Positions 1 through 10,837 of a DNA stretch of 64,000 bases are shown in pieces. The notes beneath the pieces were generated by a model. The model was given only the letters and a program-made list of their open reading frames with translations, made no database searches and was not told where the DNA came from. The translations under genes were made by a program, and so were the position numbers. Position 1 is the stretch's first letter, and every line of letters begins with the position of its first letter. The stretch comes from Tanypteryx hageni. Taxonomy: Eukaryota; Arthropoda; Insecta; Odonata; Petaluridae. The DNA lies in assembly GCA_028673005.1 (NCBI GenBank), contig CM054115.1, positions 193,944,370 through 194,008,369 on the forward strand. The letters are read 5' to 3'.

Positions 1-540
1 AATTTCTTTTTGAGTGCTTCAGAGACTTTTTATCGGTGCAATAAATTGTGCTACCTGGAGCTGATATAAATTGTGGAATCCGGGAAAAACGATCTCAAAA
101 AGGACCTGTTCTGCTTCTCTCTAGTAAAGCAACTGCATTGGATAAGGAAATAAAGTCTACCATAAATGGGAAAGAAAAAAGTAGGCTGAAACAGGAAATA
201 ATTTGCAGTTACAATAAATTTATGGGAGGGATTGACACTTCTGATACTTACATGGATGAAAGAAAGTGTAAAATATTGGAAAAAAGTTGCGTTCAATATA
301 ATTTCAAAGATGGTTTTGAATAGCTATATTCTATATAAAGAAAATTTCAAAGGACCTGGGAAACTGCAATCGAGGCTAACATATGTAGTAAATATAATTG
401 AGCATTTAGGTAATGAGTGGGTTTCAATGAGGGAAAAGACAGCTAAAGTGGGTGTTCAAAAACTTGATGAAAAAAAGAGGCTAATTGTTGTGTTTGCAGC
501 GCTAAGAATAGAAGAAAAAGATCCCGAACTGTTTGCATAA
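1..540 (+). mobile_element. piggyBac transposase C-terminal remnant, frameshifted
   Basis: The stretch encodes the C-terminal part of a piggyBac-family DDD transposase. Frame 3 (48-323) reads through a YNKFMGGIDTSD motif, the hallmark linker of this family. Near 255-275 the similarity moves to frame 1 (to 540), with KYWKKVAFNIISKMVLNSYILYKEN-like residues and HLGNEW. A stop codon at about 42-44 and the frame change show that it is dead. The catalytic aspartates and the 5' part lie left of the window or are lost. It sits in an upstream intron of the ZC3H4-like gene. No TTAA-flanked terminal repeat is visible on the right side. The family call is firm; the element limits are not. Confidence 0.85.
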
Positions 541-1024
541 GATGTAACAAAGGCTTACATGGGGAGTGTTTGGCCAAACACAAATGCTGACATGGTGAAA
601 TGTACTTTTTCACATTGTTTTATATGTCATGAATAAAAAGGGAATAATGAGTCAAATTTGGATATGTTAGAGTGCATAATGCAATATTTCATAATATATG
701 TGCAAATCTATGATAAATGTTGAGGTTATGAAGTTATATAATTTTGAAAATTATTTTCTTTTTCATAAAAACGTTTTTTGTTCAAACTTTTTTTTTATAA
801 AAATAAATATTGCTTTGTCTCATATAAAACTTTTTTGTTTTAAACTGCAATTTGTTTTCAAAACCCATTACAAATTTCGATTTCCTAGATCAAAAATTAG
901 GCACTATAGGAAAATTAAATGTATTGAGTTAATTTGGTTTTAAAATCTGTGTGATATTAATGTATGAGACAATCTGAAGGGATTGATTAGCTTTTTAATA
1001 TATAAATATTTACATTATGTTTAG
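541..1024. other. intron sequence, AT-rich
   Basis: AT-rich DNA between the piggyBac remnant and the first visible host exon. It ends in a pyrimidine-poor but usable acceptor (TTATGTTTAG). The plus-strand open frame at 698-943 has a composition typical of random AT-rich sequence, and I see nothing else in it. Confidence 0.6.
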
Positions 1025-1147
1025 GACCCAACTGGTGAAAATGAGGATGGTGAAGAGGAAGGAGAAAAGGAGGAGAACTGGTACTCAAGTGATGAGGAAG
1101 CTGAAGATCGTAGTCTTACTGATGTTCTTAAGAACCTCTCCAAACAG
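1025..1147 (+). CDS. ZC3H4: ZC3H4-like exon (acidic WYSSDEE block)
   Basis: This 123-nt exon has phase 0 at both ends and encodes 41 residues. It is flanked by TTTAG and a GTGATG donor. It carries a glutamate-rich run and the WYSSDEE motif, and ends in LTDVLKNLSKQ. Confidence 0.75.
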
Positions 1148-4100
1148 GTGATGATATATTTTATTTTGTATTTTCAGTCAAGTATACTTAGGTAACTAAC
1201 TTTATTTCTGTAAAATTGCATCATTTTGCATTTCTGGTAAGTTTGAAGTGACTAATATTAAATAATGTAATAATACTATAGTATACTTTCATATTGCTGA
1301 GAGGGAAAGAAGTACAAGTAATCCAAAAATATAATTTATTAATCAAATCAGGCTTAAAACTTCAAATTATAGCCTTTCTCTCTCATATAGTTATTATATC
1401 AGGAATGAATCATCTAATTTCATTGTCTCGCTGAATTTGGTTCACAAAACTGTTCTGATGAGCATTATGAAATTTAGTCATGTTAATTTTATATTATGCT
1501 TTCAAATAGCATTAAATGTTTTTATTCTATACTAGGGGTGCTGCCCCTACACATGTCAACCCCGCTCTCCACTCGCTCCAGGGACTTAGGCGCTTCATCC
1601 CTCACTAACAAGGGGAGTCCATGACCATGGCATCTCCGATTTCGTTCAAAGTTTGTGATGATAAAGAACATCCCTAATTATGTTAAATACCAAAGCAGTA
1701 CAACACCATATTACTAAATTTCAGAGAAAATCTAGGATAAAGTTATGCATTTTGTATCACCCTATAGAATGGAGTCACGGTGGCCGAGTGGTTAGTGCAC
1801 GTAGCTTTGCAATGTAGCTTTTGCCGGTTCGAATCCTGGCTGTTAAATTTTTTCATTTTTGTCTTGCATTTTCTTGTTACAGTATAGTATACAGTACAGT
1901 ATGAGAGTGAGAAAGGAGGGATGACTTTCGACAGTATAATATTGAGAGAGAACATGTTTTAAAGGCACATGGTCGATTGATTGGTACAACCTGAAAACTC
2001 AGTCAAGAACAGTTGAAACTCGTTTACATTTGCATCACCCATTATTCTTTATTTTGGCTATTGTCACATTGTTTGAAGTGGTTTCATCATTAAGAAAATA
2101 TCTATCACTAATATAAAAGCCTGCCAATGTGACGGGAAGGAATATATTATTTATCATTTAACTTAAAATCTCGCACTTATTATTCTTAGAAATAATTTAT
2201 TCTTATCTTTCAAATATCAAAATTGTATTAAAAATTCTAATTCCATTAAAACTCAAGATGCGTTCCAGACAAAAGATTTTTTATTCTTTAATTTATAATT
2301 CTTAGCTATTAAAATGTCTGTAAAAGCAAGTACAATATTGGATCAACTAGAAAACCAAAGCAACAACAATCAATCATAGAAGTATGTATAGTGTCATTTA
2401 TTGTATGATACGAGAACATTCAACTTGTGAATGAAAAACAGAACCTCCCAACACCATCAATAAAGATTTCAAAATTCTTCGTGATTTAAACATCTCCAGG
2501 AAAATAATTAACAAAATGTTGAACAGTTATGAGAAAAGTACAAGCAAGTACGGTAAACATGGTCACAGCAGTGGCTTGAAAACAAATTCTCGTGATGTAA
2601 TGATTAGGTATGAACTGCGAGAAAGTGAATGTGACTGAACGTAGTCAATCCAAGCCACAGACTGAATTATAGAATACATACATATGTCATATTAAGTCTC
2701 TCAAGAAATGCTGGCGATAGGAAAAATGTGCGATAAATTGGAAATACGAAGATTCCATGGGTAAACAAGACGGTCTTTGTGACTCCAAGAGCTTTCGTAA
2801 ACATCCGAATTTCTTCGATCTGAGTTGGATACATGTTACATATTTAGTTCGTTAAAGTGAACAGAATTTTTGGCAAAAAGTAAAGCTATAAAATTCAATT
2901 CATTCATTAAAGCGAACATTCGTTCAACGAACGTTCATTGAACGAGAGTTACCAGTACATTTATATTAAAATAGATCAGTGTTACCAATATAGGTAATTT
3001 AAATGTTATCACCTAAAATCCATCTCAGCTTATATCAAACGTATTTTCATGACATTGTCCTGTGATATATAATTATAGGAATGTTTATATTCGTGAATTT
3101 TGTTTGAAAAAACATTTCACGTGTAGATGCAATAAAAATTAATGTTTTAGTCAGATTTTTACAGAAAGCAACTTGAGCCTCTTAAATGTATTTTTATAAC
3201 TATGCTCTAACTCAATCCTTGCTTCGGTAAAAATAACCAATTTAACAGCGGCAGAGGCTCCGGATTTATCATCACAAATGATTACTTAACAAATGTTGAA
3301 CGGCAATAGCCGTAAATAGCAACATATTATTTACCATTCTGGGATCTAAAAAGGTATACAGTAATAACAACACAGTAATCTTCTCTGCTTCTTCTCTTTA
3401 TAAATATTTTTTAAAAATTGTTTGTTTGTGCAGAAAAAATCCTAATTACCATTTGCCTACCAAAGTTTACAAGATTTTAAATTTTGATTTCAGGTAGACT
3501 TCTTTTGTTTCCAAAATCCTATATCTAGATAAAAATTCATAATATTGGTTTAAAATTTCCATTTTTAACACACTATGTTACTTTTATAGATTTATTTTAA
3601 GAAAATAATTTTCAAAGAAATTAAACAAAGGTTTTAAAACTAGCATAATGCCAAAATGACCACGGAGGTCATTCTCAGGTCCCAACAAATTAAAATATAA
3701 TAGAATAGCGCAAGAGCAGCAAAGTTTTCTGAATGAAAACAAATTCGACTTCGATCACAACGACTTAGACAAGGGCAGTCTTTTCAAGTTACAGGTGTTG
3801 AATTATCAAATGACTGCTTTGCTCATGGACAATTATACAATTATAGCTATGTCTAGAGAAGGATGTGGGAAAAAATTATTTGTTTGAGAAAAAGATGGGG
3901 AAGACAAATATTGTATACCAACAAGCATTACAATAAAAATTAATTTGGTTTAAATACTTCATTTACTCTCAGATCTTCTTCAAATTATTTTATCTTGGTT
4001 TAAAACCCTGAGCAATGTCAGGTATATTTGCTAGTCAACTATAACAATGTCAATTTAATTACAAAATTGTAATAGTTCGAAAATTTGACAATATGGAGAT

Positions 4101-7100
4101 AGACACCACTGGGGGGGGGGGAGGGGGCAGAGAGGAGGGGTACCTTTAAGTGGTGCACTGTATGCTGAAGTCAGCAACAATGCGATTTTCCTTGACGACG
4201 AAAGATAACCCTGAAAAAAAAACTTGAAAATTTTATGTTCAAAATGTGGACTGATAACAACACGTATTTAAAATTGATGGTAGGAAACTGAATTTTCATT
4301 CTTTTAGACATTGTTTGGTTAAAATCCCATATTTGTACGACGATTCTAAGTAATTTTAAAATGTGATTGAAAGTTATACGGTGTAGTGTCATAGCGTTAC
4401 ACGTGATGAGGATGATGATGATCACCATTACGTTTTCATGATACACAGAGATTAAGGTCGAAATGTTTCTAATTATATGAGTTTTACACACTGAAAATGT
4501 CAAATAATTTCCAGCAGTTGCGTGTGTAGTTTCTTATCTAGATCATTACAAAGCATTAAATATGTTTTCCCATCTCTGTCCTAAAAATCTTTTTGCATTT
4601 CCAGAATTGTAGATGTTTAAATAAGTTGCTCAAACAGTTATCTACATCATTGTTCATAGCTCTCAAAAACCTATAATGTCACATACAAAAGCATCATCAT
4701 CTATTACTTTGAAATAATGTACACAAGACTAGTTTGAGGATAAACTCATGAGAGCAAGAGTGATTGAGTGGCAGAATGTGATCTTATAATGGCTGTCATG
4801 ATTTTCTTTCTAAGTCACTCCAATTTTGGTGCAAAGAAATGAAATACTTCCTTTGCATGGAGATAATGTAACATATTTAGATTACGTTTGGATACTCTCA
4901 CTTTATCTTGTGTACTCTCTCAGGATGGCTAAAATTTTTTGATGAAATATGGCTCCAAATGGCTTGTATGAACAAGATGTAAAAGGGGAGAAAAATGCAA
5001 GTTTTCTCTGCTTTGATCTGATTGTCTGTTAAATGATCTAATCCTGTGGTTTGCAAAAAGTCTCGAGTCTCCATATACTTTTCATATGATCGGAATGTGA
5101 TACATCATAAATAATGTTTACATTTTGTTGGAGTTATGAATTTTCGTGTTCCTTAGGCAATGTTGTATATCTTGAATCTGTAACCTTATTATATTGTCAC
5201 AAAATGTTGGCAAAAGGGCATATTTCAATTGATTTTTTTGCGATCACAGTGTTGACCAAAAAGGCAAATCTTCAATTATTTCAGAGGTGAACTAAACAGC
5301 TAGTGAGAGGTTATCATTTTGTGTGGATTTAGAAGTATGAAATGCCTGCTTCAAAACATTTGATATTTACTAGTATATGCTAATTATATGAACATTCTGG
5401 AGATATTTTTTGAGAAGAAATGATATATATATTAACCTAAATATTTTGCTGAACTGCATAATTGAATCGGTTCATCTTAAAAAAAAACTGCCATTACCAT
5501 AATTATTTTTTCTCATCTTTACTTACAAATATTAATAATTACTATTTTGAATTCCATAGCCTCCAGGTCAAGCTGATAAATTGGAATCAGTTCCTGGTTC
5601 GTCTGGAAAATTGGAAAATGGTTCAGATCCAAGTGACAATAAATTCAGCCTCAGTGGGAAAGTTTTGGAAGCACTTTCGCTTGGAGATCTGTCACAAATC
5701 AGCATCACTCCTGACATCAGCAAGCTGCTTTCAACTATTAGAGAAAAGTCGGCAACAGCAGGTAGCCAGTCGCCCCTGATATGCTCATCAGATTCTGACT
5801 CGAGGTAAAGAATACATTTTTAACCTATATTAAATCTTTTTGATGAAATTATTTTAAATTGGTCATTTTTTATATTACTATTTCCTATGTAAAATTTTAT
5901 TTGGAAAAAAGGTACAGGTTTGTCTTGTTTAGTGCATGTTCGTTTAGCGCATTTTCTATATAGCACAATTGACATCTCGGGACTAAAATTTTAATTTTTG
6001 AAAGTTTATAAAATAAAGTTCCTAAATGCTACTGGCTTTTATTACAGTCCCAGCATTTTTCTCACCTCCATTCATACTTCACCATCTGTTCAGTGATAGT
6101 CATTCCACTCTCATTAAAGACAATTTTTTTGTTATTTATTCGTTTATTAGCTTTATTTCTATTTCACTCCTTCACTTTTACTATGTTTTTACATTGGTTT
6201 GCTGCAATTCCATAGTCTTGCTGCAGTGGTAACATTGGAAGTTTTAAACTTGTTAACATTACTGTTGAGATGTGCAAGGATGGGTTTGCTTTGGATTGGT
6301 TTTTGCCCTTGATTGGGTTAGATTAGGTTCATGACTGAATTTTAACTTTCATTGGGTTCAATGTAGATAAGTATTTGTGTTGGGTCAGATTAGGTTCATG
6401 ACAACTTTAACTTTTGCAATTTTTATTCATTTGTTATTCTGATGTTATTTTGCTGTTGGTACCTGTATTACAGTTACTTGTCTGAAGCTGTGGTGGTACT
6501 GCTGAAACATAATAAAACTCGTATTCTGTTTTTTATTTAATTTTGTGCTGGCCAATCATCATCAAAGACCTTCAGTTTATTATTTTTCTGTATAAATGTC
6601 ATTACATGCTGCTATCTAGTGGCTACATGAGCTATATATAGCATTTCTGTTCTTCAACTGTTTAGCTTTGTCAGATTTCATTTGATGTAAAGGAACGTGT
6701 TGGTTAAGCTTACGTAATCATGAAGAATTTCAGGAATATGTCAAGGTAATGCACTATATTGATATTTTATCTAGTATATACCAGAAATATTTATGATATT
6801 TTGTATATCTCATTTATTTTATAATAAGTTTTTTCATAGCAAATGATATTAGAAAATTGTGATTTTCCATCATAAAGAATTAGTGCTTTTGAAGCTGTTG
6901 TACCTCAATATGTTCATAATGAATAACTATTTAAAAATAATCGCCATGGACTTCATTTTCTTGACTTTACAATAGTACATAAAAATGGTCTATCATATAA
7001 TTTGCAAGATAAAAATAGTAAAATTTCTGAAAAATAAAAATCAATTGGGTTAAGTGCTATGTTAAAAACTATTCATTTAGCATAAATTTGGTTAGCGCAC

Positions 7101-10100
7101 AGATGTCTCTTGTGCTAAGCAAGGCATGATTGTACAGCCATCTTTGCTGTTCAAGTGGCAAGCACCTTATCAGTTGTTGGTTAAGTTACTATAGTTATGG
7201 TGAACTTATACATCAACCCAGACATTTTTTGACTTTTTTGCCACTTTTACCCATATTGGCATGTGTTAGTTTCCATAATCAGTTATATATCCGTTAGAAA
7301 GTTTTTATCCTCATCTGTATTTTAGGCTATTTTCACTAAATCTGAAAATGGGTTTCACATTTAAGGAAACTTTCCTAACTTGTAATTTCTAATTCATGTT
7401 TAATCTATATCTATTATTATAATAAAAGCCTAGATTGTGGGGTTTGTGTATAATGCTGATGTCATCAATAGCACTTTTTAACGCGTTTTAACAAACTTCC
7501 CGATTAGATGGAAGGTTAAAATTTCACAAGAATGTTTTGATTCAGATATAAAAATTAAATGACAAAAAATATACGAAAAAATACCTGGGTTTGACTCCAG
7601 AAGGGCGATTTCCATTTCCTGTAAGATAACACATAAAATTCGACTTTTTAAGTGCAAGCTTTTATTCTTTTGGATATTAAAATTAGAAAAAATTTACATA
7701 CGATCTTCAATTTAAACTGTTTTAGGAAAGTTAATGAAGTTTCTTATTCTATTCATCTTTTTCTGCCTACCATTTGAAATCTCTCATATAAAACATTTAA
7801 ATCACATATTTTGGGAAAATATTGGCTTCTGAAAGGCATGTTGCCTTGCCGACCACATCATTGTTAAACTTGGAGAATCAATTTTTGTCTCAACCTGCAT
7901 ACATGTAATATATATGAGTGCATAGTTTGCCTTAAATTATCATAGGATTTTTTGCAAAAATATGTAATCCTAATGGGTTTGGGATTAGTTTGGATTCTTT
8001 TGCTTATCTAAACGACTATATAGATGTAGAGTAAGAGAGAGGGGGATGTGGGAAGAGAGATAGGAATGAGGGGATATAGAATGGAAGGTATATGGAGAAT
8101 AAGGGAGGTATAGAATTAGAAAAGGATGGCTGGAAAGAGATAAAGAAGGAGACGGAGAAAAAGAGGGAGAGCTATGGATTGGGACAGGAGGGAATGGGAG
8201 AGGAGGGAGGTGGGAGAAAAGAGAGGGAGAGAGAGACGTGAGGGAGATGAGATGCATGGAAATAAGGAGGGAAAGCGGGTAAGAGGACATCAATTTCCCA
8301 TAATTCCAGCTTTTTGTATGACAATAGGTAAGGCTCAAGAGCAAACTTTTTCTCATATAGGCATTTTTCTGGATGAGCCAGTTTTTGCTCATGGCCAATT
8401 ATATGTTGCACTATCGTGAACCAGATATCGATTTATAAATTAATGAATAATAAGTACTAGATTTTAATTTAAATAATAATTAATATATTTCTTCCCATCA
8501 TATTGACAGGCTTTTATACTAGTTTATTTATAATTTTCTTAGCCATAATTTATTTCTACTCTCAAATGTTGAATGTTTTAAATCTATGCCATGAGTTTTT
8601 GTTATGCAATGACTTAAATAATACTTATGTTAAAATTCATTTATGATTCATTGTTTTATTTTAATATATTTTTCATTTTTGTCAATTCTTTGTTTATATG
8701 CATGTTATAATTTATGAAATAATATCCCTTATTGGATATTTTATCTTTTTGTTTTAACTTATAGGTCTGCAGTCCGTGATCCTCGTCGAGTAGTTCCCCG
8801 AGACCCTCGCCAGCGCAGTGCAGTCCCTGAGCCACCACGGGACCCTCGCACCAAACCTGTAATGCTCTCTCCACGCCCACAGCCTGTGCCCCAAATTCCT
8901 TTTGCAGCTGGACCTCTTCTCAGTGATCATGGCGATGTTGACTTGCGCCAGCTCCCCGAGGGAGATGTAGACCTCCGAAGGGGAGCTGTAATGCCTGTGG
9001 TGAGTGCCAAACGTGACACAGATCTTCGTGGGCGTCAGTTTGGTGATACAGACTTAAGAAGAATGCCACCTGGAGGAGAAATGGCCAGTTTACCTTTCCG
9101 GCCAGTTCCTCCACCAGAACCAGCCACTGAAATAGATGCTTCCATTAACTCGCATCCTCCTATCACTTTTCGACTCATCCCTGTCTCTCCAAGAGACGAT
9201 TCCAGTGGTCGGGAATCACTTTACATGCAGCTTCCAAGGGGTCTGCTACCTACACCAGACAACATGGGTCAGGTGAGACTTATATTCCTTTACTTATTTC
9301 TGGTGCCAAAATCAATGTTCAAATCTTTTTAGATGTGTGAGATTTTCTACTTGTGTGAATGCTTTATGCAATCAATTTTTCTTGAAAACAGTTTCAAATC
9401 CAAATGAATGAAATCATCTTGAGGAATTTGGTATGCCTCTTATTTAGCACATTGCATCTTTGATTCAAATCATTAATATTTGTTAGAGTTGCATATTTTG
9501 CAACTATTCTCACTATTCGTATCTTTTTCCTCATTTGTAGCCATCATAATCCTATTCTTTTTCATTTCCATAATTTATATAAAAATCAACAGCTTCTATT
9601 CTTCTGCTGATGTTAAACCTTAAAGGTGACTTATTAAGGTTATTATTTATGATCCACATGTTAATATCCTGAGAATTCACTTCACCTGAAGGATTGATGC
9701 AGTTAATTACAATTTATTTTTTCTGTAATTATATGAAAAAATAAAAAAAATTGAATATTGTTATCATTCTAAAAGTTTTAACAAAAGATTTTGAATTAAT
9801 TGCTATAAGTTAACATAGTTAAGAATGAATGGTAAAAAGCTTGAATGGATGTTGAGGAATTTTATTCTAAAGTTAATTTTACAATTATTTCTTTGAAGAG
9901 AACCAAAATTTCATCACATTAATGTAATTTTTCATTTAATATATACTTTATTAGGAAATTCAATTAATGATGAGCTTAGAAAGTAATGTTGATTTTGCTG
10001 TTTAATTAGGTGCAAAATGACCCAAGAATAAGGAAAGTTTTGAGGTTGGATGAAGAACCTGAGGAAAGTGTTCCTGCCAACACAACCACTACAGCATCTG

Positions 10101-10837
10101 TCCCAATAGGATCACCAACAGTAATCCCGACTCCTGCTGTTCCACGAGTAGATCCACGCCGGGCACGCCCAAACAATCCTACATCACCCCCAAAACCCTT
10201 AGTTCAAACTAAAGATCCCCGTAACCATCAGATCATGAGTGAAATGACAACTGCAAGCACTTTCACACCTGATCCAAGGCTTGCGTCACGGACAGCCATC
10301 CAGGCAGATTCTCCCCTAATCAAACATCCTCCAGTTTCTCCTTCACCTCATGGCATTTTTATTCCTAATGTCAATCCCTCTAACATGATGAGTGGAGGTC
10401 AGGGTGTTGAAAACATGGGCATGGTGCCGATGAATGTGAATGCGATGGTAGGCAACGAAATGCCTCCTCACATGGGAATGGTAAGTGAGGATATGGGACA
10501 TGGGGTGATGAATCGTGGGGGGGTCGGTGTGAGGGGAGCTCTACTTATGGATCCCGTTCCTGAGTATGAGGAGTATGAGGACGATGAAGAGAGGATGATG
10601 ATGTACCAGGAGAGTTATGGTGGCATGAATGCCAGAGGAAGGTGTAACATGATGATGGAGCAGATACCGCGTCGTGGTTTCTATCGTGGTGGGGGCAGGA
10701 GAGTGAGAAGCAGAGGTGGTTGGGATGGAGGGAGAGGTCACCGAGGCAGAGGAGAGGGGGGGAGGGGTTCTTGGAGGGATTCCATGGGAGGAGGGAAGGG
10801 ACGGAGTGGGAGGCGGGGCCACACCCTTCCTCTATAA
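1025..10837 (+). CDS. ZC3H4: ZC3H4 / suppressor of sable-like CCCH zinc-finger protein, C-terminal 4 exons (partial)
   Basis: Four exons join in phase: 1025-1147, 5560-5804, 8765-9272 and 10010-10837, with intron phases 0, 2 and 0. Together they give 567 C-terminal residues. Seen in order: an acidic block with ENWYSSDEE and a following LTDVLKNLSKQ, a serine-rich segment, many DPR motifs, four D(V/T)DLR motifs, an ITFRLIPV segment, and a methionine/proline-rich tail ending in an RGG/RG-rich region. Acidic WYSSDEE plus DPR repeats is the layout of the ZC3H4/ZC3H6/Su(s) family. These are nuclear proteins that restrain or terminate unproductive RNA polymerase II transcription. The CCCH fingers should be encoded left of the window. 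The exact paralogue is inferred; the gene structure is seen. Confidence 0.75.
1148..1531 (+). other. intron start, no feature
   Basis: AT-rich intron sequence after the GTGATG donor. Nothing recognisable before the Helitron-like terminus at 1532. Confidence 0.5.
1532..1700 (-). mobile_element. possible Helitron-type 3' terminus (hairpin plus CTAG)
   Basis: On the minus strand the sequence ends in a GGGGCAGCACCCC hairpin running straight into CTAG followed by T. That is the arrangement expected for a Helitron 3' end. The element would extend rightwards in window coordinates. No matching 5' end or Rep/helicase gene on this strand was found. The hairpin touches CTAG without the usual spacer, so the call is tentative. 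Confidence 0.35.
1771..1853 (+). tRNA. tRNA-like Pol III unit (tRNA-Ser-like pseudogene or SINE head)
   Basis: A perfect A box (TGGCCGAGTGG, 1781-1791) and B box (GGTTCGAATCC, 1826-1836) lie 34 nt apart and are followed by a T run, so an internal Pol III promoter and terminator are present. The A box resembles tRNA-Ser. The anticodon stem does not pair and the acceptor and T stems have mismatches, so a functional tRNA is unlikely. It is probably a tRNA pseudogene or the head of a tRNA-derived SINE. Confidence 0.5.
2109..2150 (-). mobile_element. Helitron 3' end, same family as the element at 7404-8522
   Basis: Read on the minus strand, these 42 bases match the 3' terminus of the Helitron ending at 8522, with about 5 differences by eye. 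The match includes the TGACGGGAAG-type segment and CAGGCTTTTATA before the terminal ATTAG. The rest of the element, to the right, is too diverged to bound. Confidence 0.6.
2151..3640. other. intron sequence, decayed repeats
   Basis: AT-rich intron with no open frame of note. Part of it is probably the body of the decayed minus-strand Helitron that starts at 2109. I see no terminal repeats, RNA gene or exon. Confidence 0.4.
3640..3940 (+). mobile_element. Helitron helicase C-terminal fragment, decayed
   Basis: Split over two or three frames, the plus strand encodes FQVTGVELSNDCFAHGQLY, then MSREG...KLFV, then KTNIVYQQALQ and a stop. This is the conserved end of the Pif1-like helicase of Helitrons (family pattern HGQLYVA.SR...LF...TKNIVYQ.AL). 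Frame changes and stops show that it is inactive. Confidence 0.75.
3941..5559. other. intron remainder with a poly-G tract
   Basis: Intron DNA leading to the next ZC3H4-like exon. It holds a G-rich tract (about 4108-4140, 12 or more consecutive G) able to form a G-quadruplex. The minus-strand frame at 4171-4503 has no recognisable domain. Nothing else is evident. Confidence 0.5.
5560..5804 (+). CDS. ZC3H4: ZC3H4-like exon (serine-rich)
   Basis: An exon of 245 nt, entering in phase 0 and leaving two bases (AG) of a split arginine codon. The acceptor is TTCCATAG and the donor GTAAAG. It encodes 81 residues, including SGKVLEALSLGDLSQISITPDISKLLS. No known domain. Confidence 0.75.
5915..7132 (+). 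mobile_element. pogo/Tigger-type non-autonomous element with TA target duplication
   Basis: A 1,218-bp element bounded by TA (5913-5914 and 7133-7134). Its imperfect inverted ends begin CAGGTTTGTCTTGTTTAGTG on the left and, on the complementary strand, CAATCATGCCTTGCTTAGCA on the right. TA duplication with CAG-type ends fits pogo/Tigger elements of the Tc1/mariner group. There is no transposase. A related left end lies at 32214. It sits in the ZC3H4-like intron 5805-8764. Confidence 0.7.
7135..7403. other. intron spacer
   Basis: AT-rich intron sequence between two mobile elements, without recognisable content. Confidence 0.5.
7404..8522 (+). mobile_element. Helitron, internally deleted, with helicase tail
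   Basis: It starts with TC after an A (7404 or 7410) and ends with CTAG followed by T (8519-8523), the A/T insertion pattern of Helitrons. Near the right end the plus strand encodes QFPIIPAFCMTIGKAQEQTF and then FAHGQLYVALS with a stop at 8419. This is motif VI and the C-terminus of the Pif1-like helicase. About 100 bp separate the stop from the 3' end, as expected. The Rep domain and most of the helicase are gone, and a purine-rich tract (about 8040-8280) replaces part of the interior. A copy of its 3' end occurs at 2109-2150 on the other strand. Confidence 0.75.
8030..8280 (+). repeat. purine-rich low-complexity tract
   Basis: Irregular GGGAGA/GAGAGG/GGAGGA repeats almost free of pyrimidines on the plus strand. 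The long serine/proline-rich frame on the opposite strand (7985-8398) is a by-product. Confidence 0.8.
8765..9272 (+). CDS. ZC3H4: ZC3H4-like exon (DPR and DVDLR repeats)
   Basis: A 508-nt exon whose first base completes the split arginine codon; it ends in phase 0 (CAG, then GTGAGA). It encodes RDPRR, RDPRQ and RDPRT motifs, then GDVDLRQLP, GDVDLRRG, RDTDLRGR and GDTDLRRMP, then PPITFRLIPVSPRDD. The opposite-strand frames are shadows. Confidence 0.8.
9273..10009 (+). other. intron
   Basis: A 737-bp AT-rich GT-AG intron between the last two ZC3H4-like coding exons, with nothing recognisable inside. Confidence 0.75.
10010..10837 (+). CDS. ZC3H4: ZC3H4-like terminal exon (DPR motifs, RGG tail)
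   Basis: It starts in phase 0 after TTTAATTAG and ends at TAA (10835-10837), giving 275 residues. It holds NDPRIRK, VDPRR, KDPRN and PDPRL motifs, a methionine/glycine-rich middle, an acidic YEEYEDDEE patch, and a C-terminal stretch dense in RG/RGG (about residues 223-270 of the exon) typical of RNA-binding tails. The opposite-strand frame 10541-10822 is a shadow. Confidence 0.8.
   Translation: MQNDPRIRKVLRLDEEPEESVPANTTTTASVPIGSPTVIPTPAVPRVDPRRARPNNPTSPPKPLVQTKDPRNHQIMSEMTTASTFTPDPRLASRTAIQADSPLIKHPPVSPSPHGIFIPNVNPSNMMSGGQGVENMGMVPMNVNAMVGNEMPPHMGMVSEDMGHGVMNRGGVGVRGALLMDPVPEYEEYEDDEERMMMYQESYGGMNARGRCNMMMEQIPRRGFYRGGGRRVRSRGGWDGGRGHRGRGEGGRGSWRDSMGGGKGRSGRRGHTLPL

Noticed and set aside
1771..1853. 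A functional tRNA-Ser gene
   Set aside because: A and B boxes are perfect, but the anticodon and acceptor stems do not pair, so only a tRNA-like unit is claimed.
10541..10822. 93-codon minus-strand ORF
   Set aside because: It is a shadow of the RGG-rich terminal exon of the ZC3H4-like gene.
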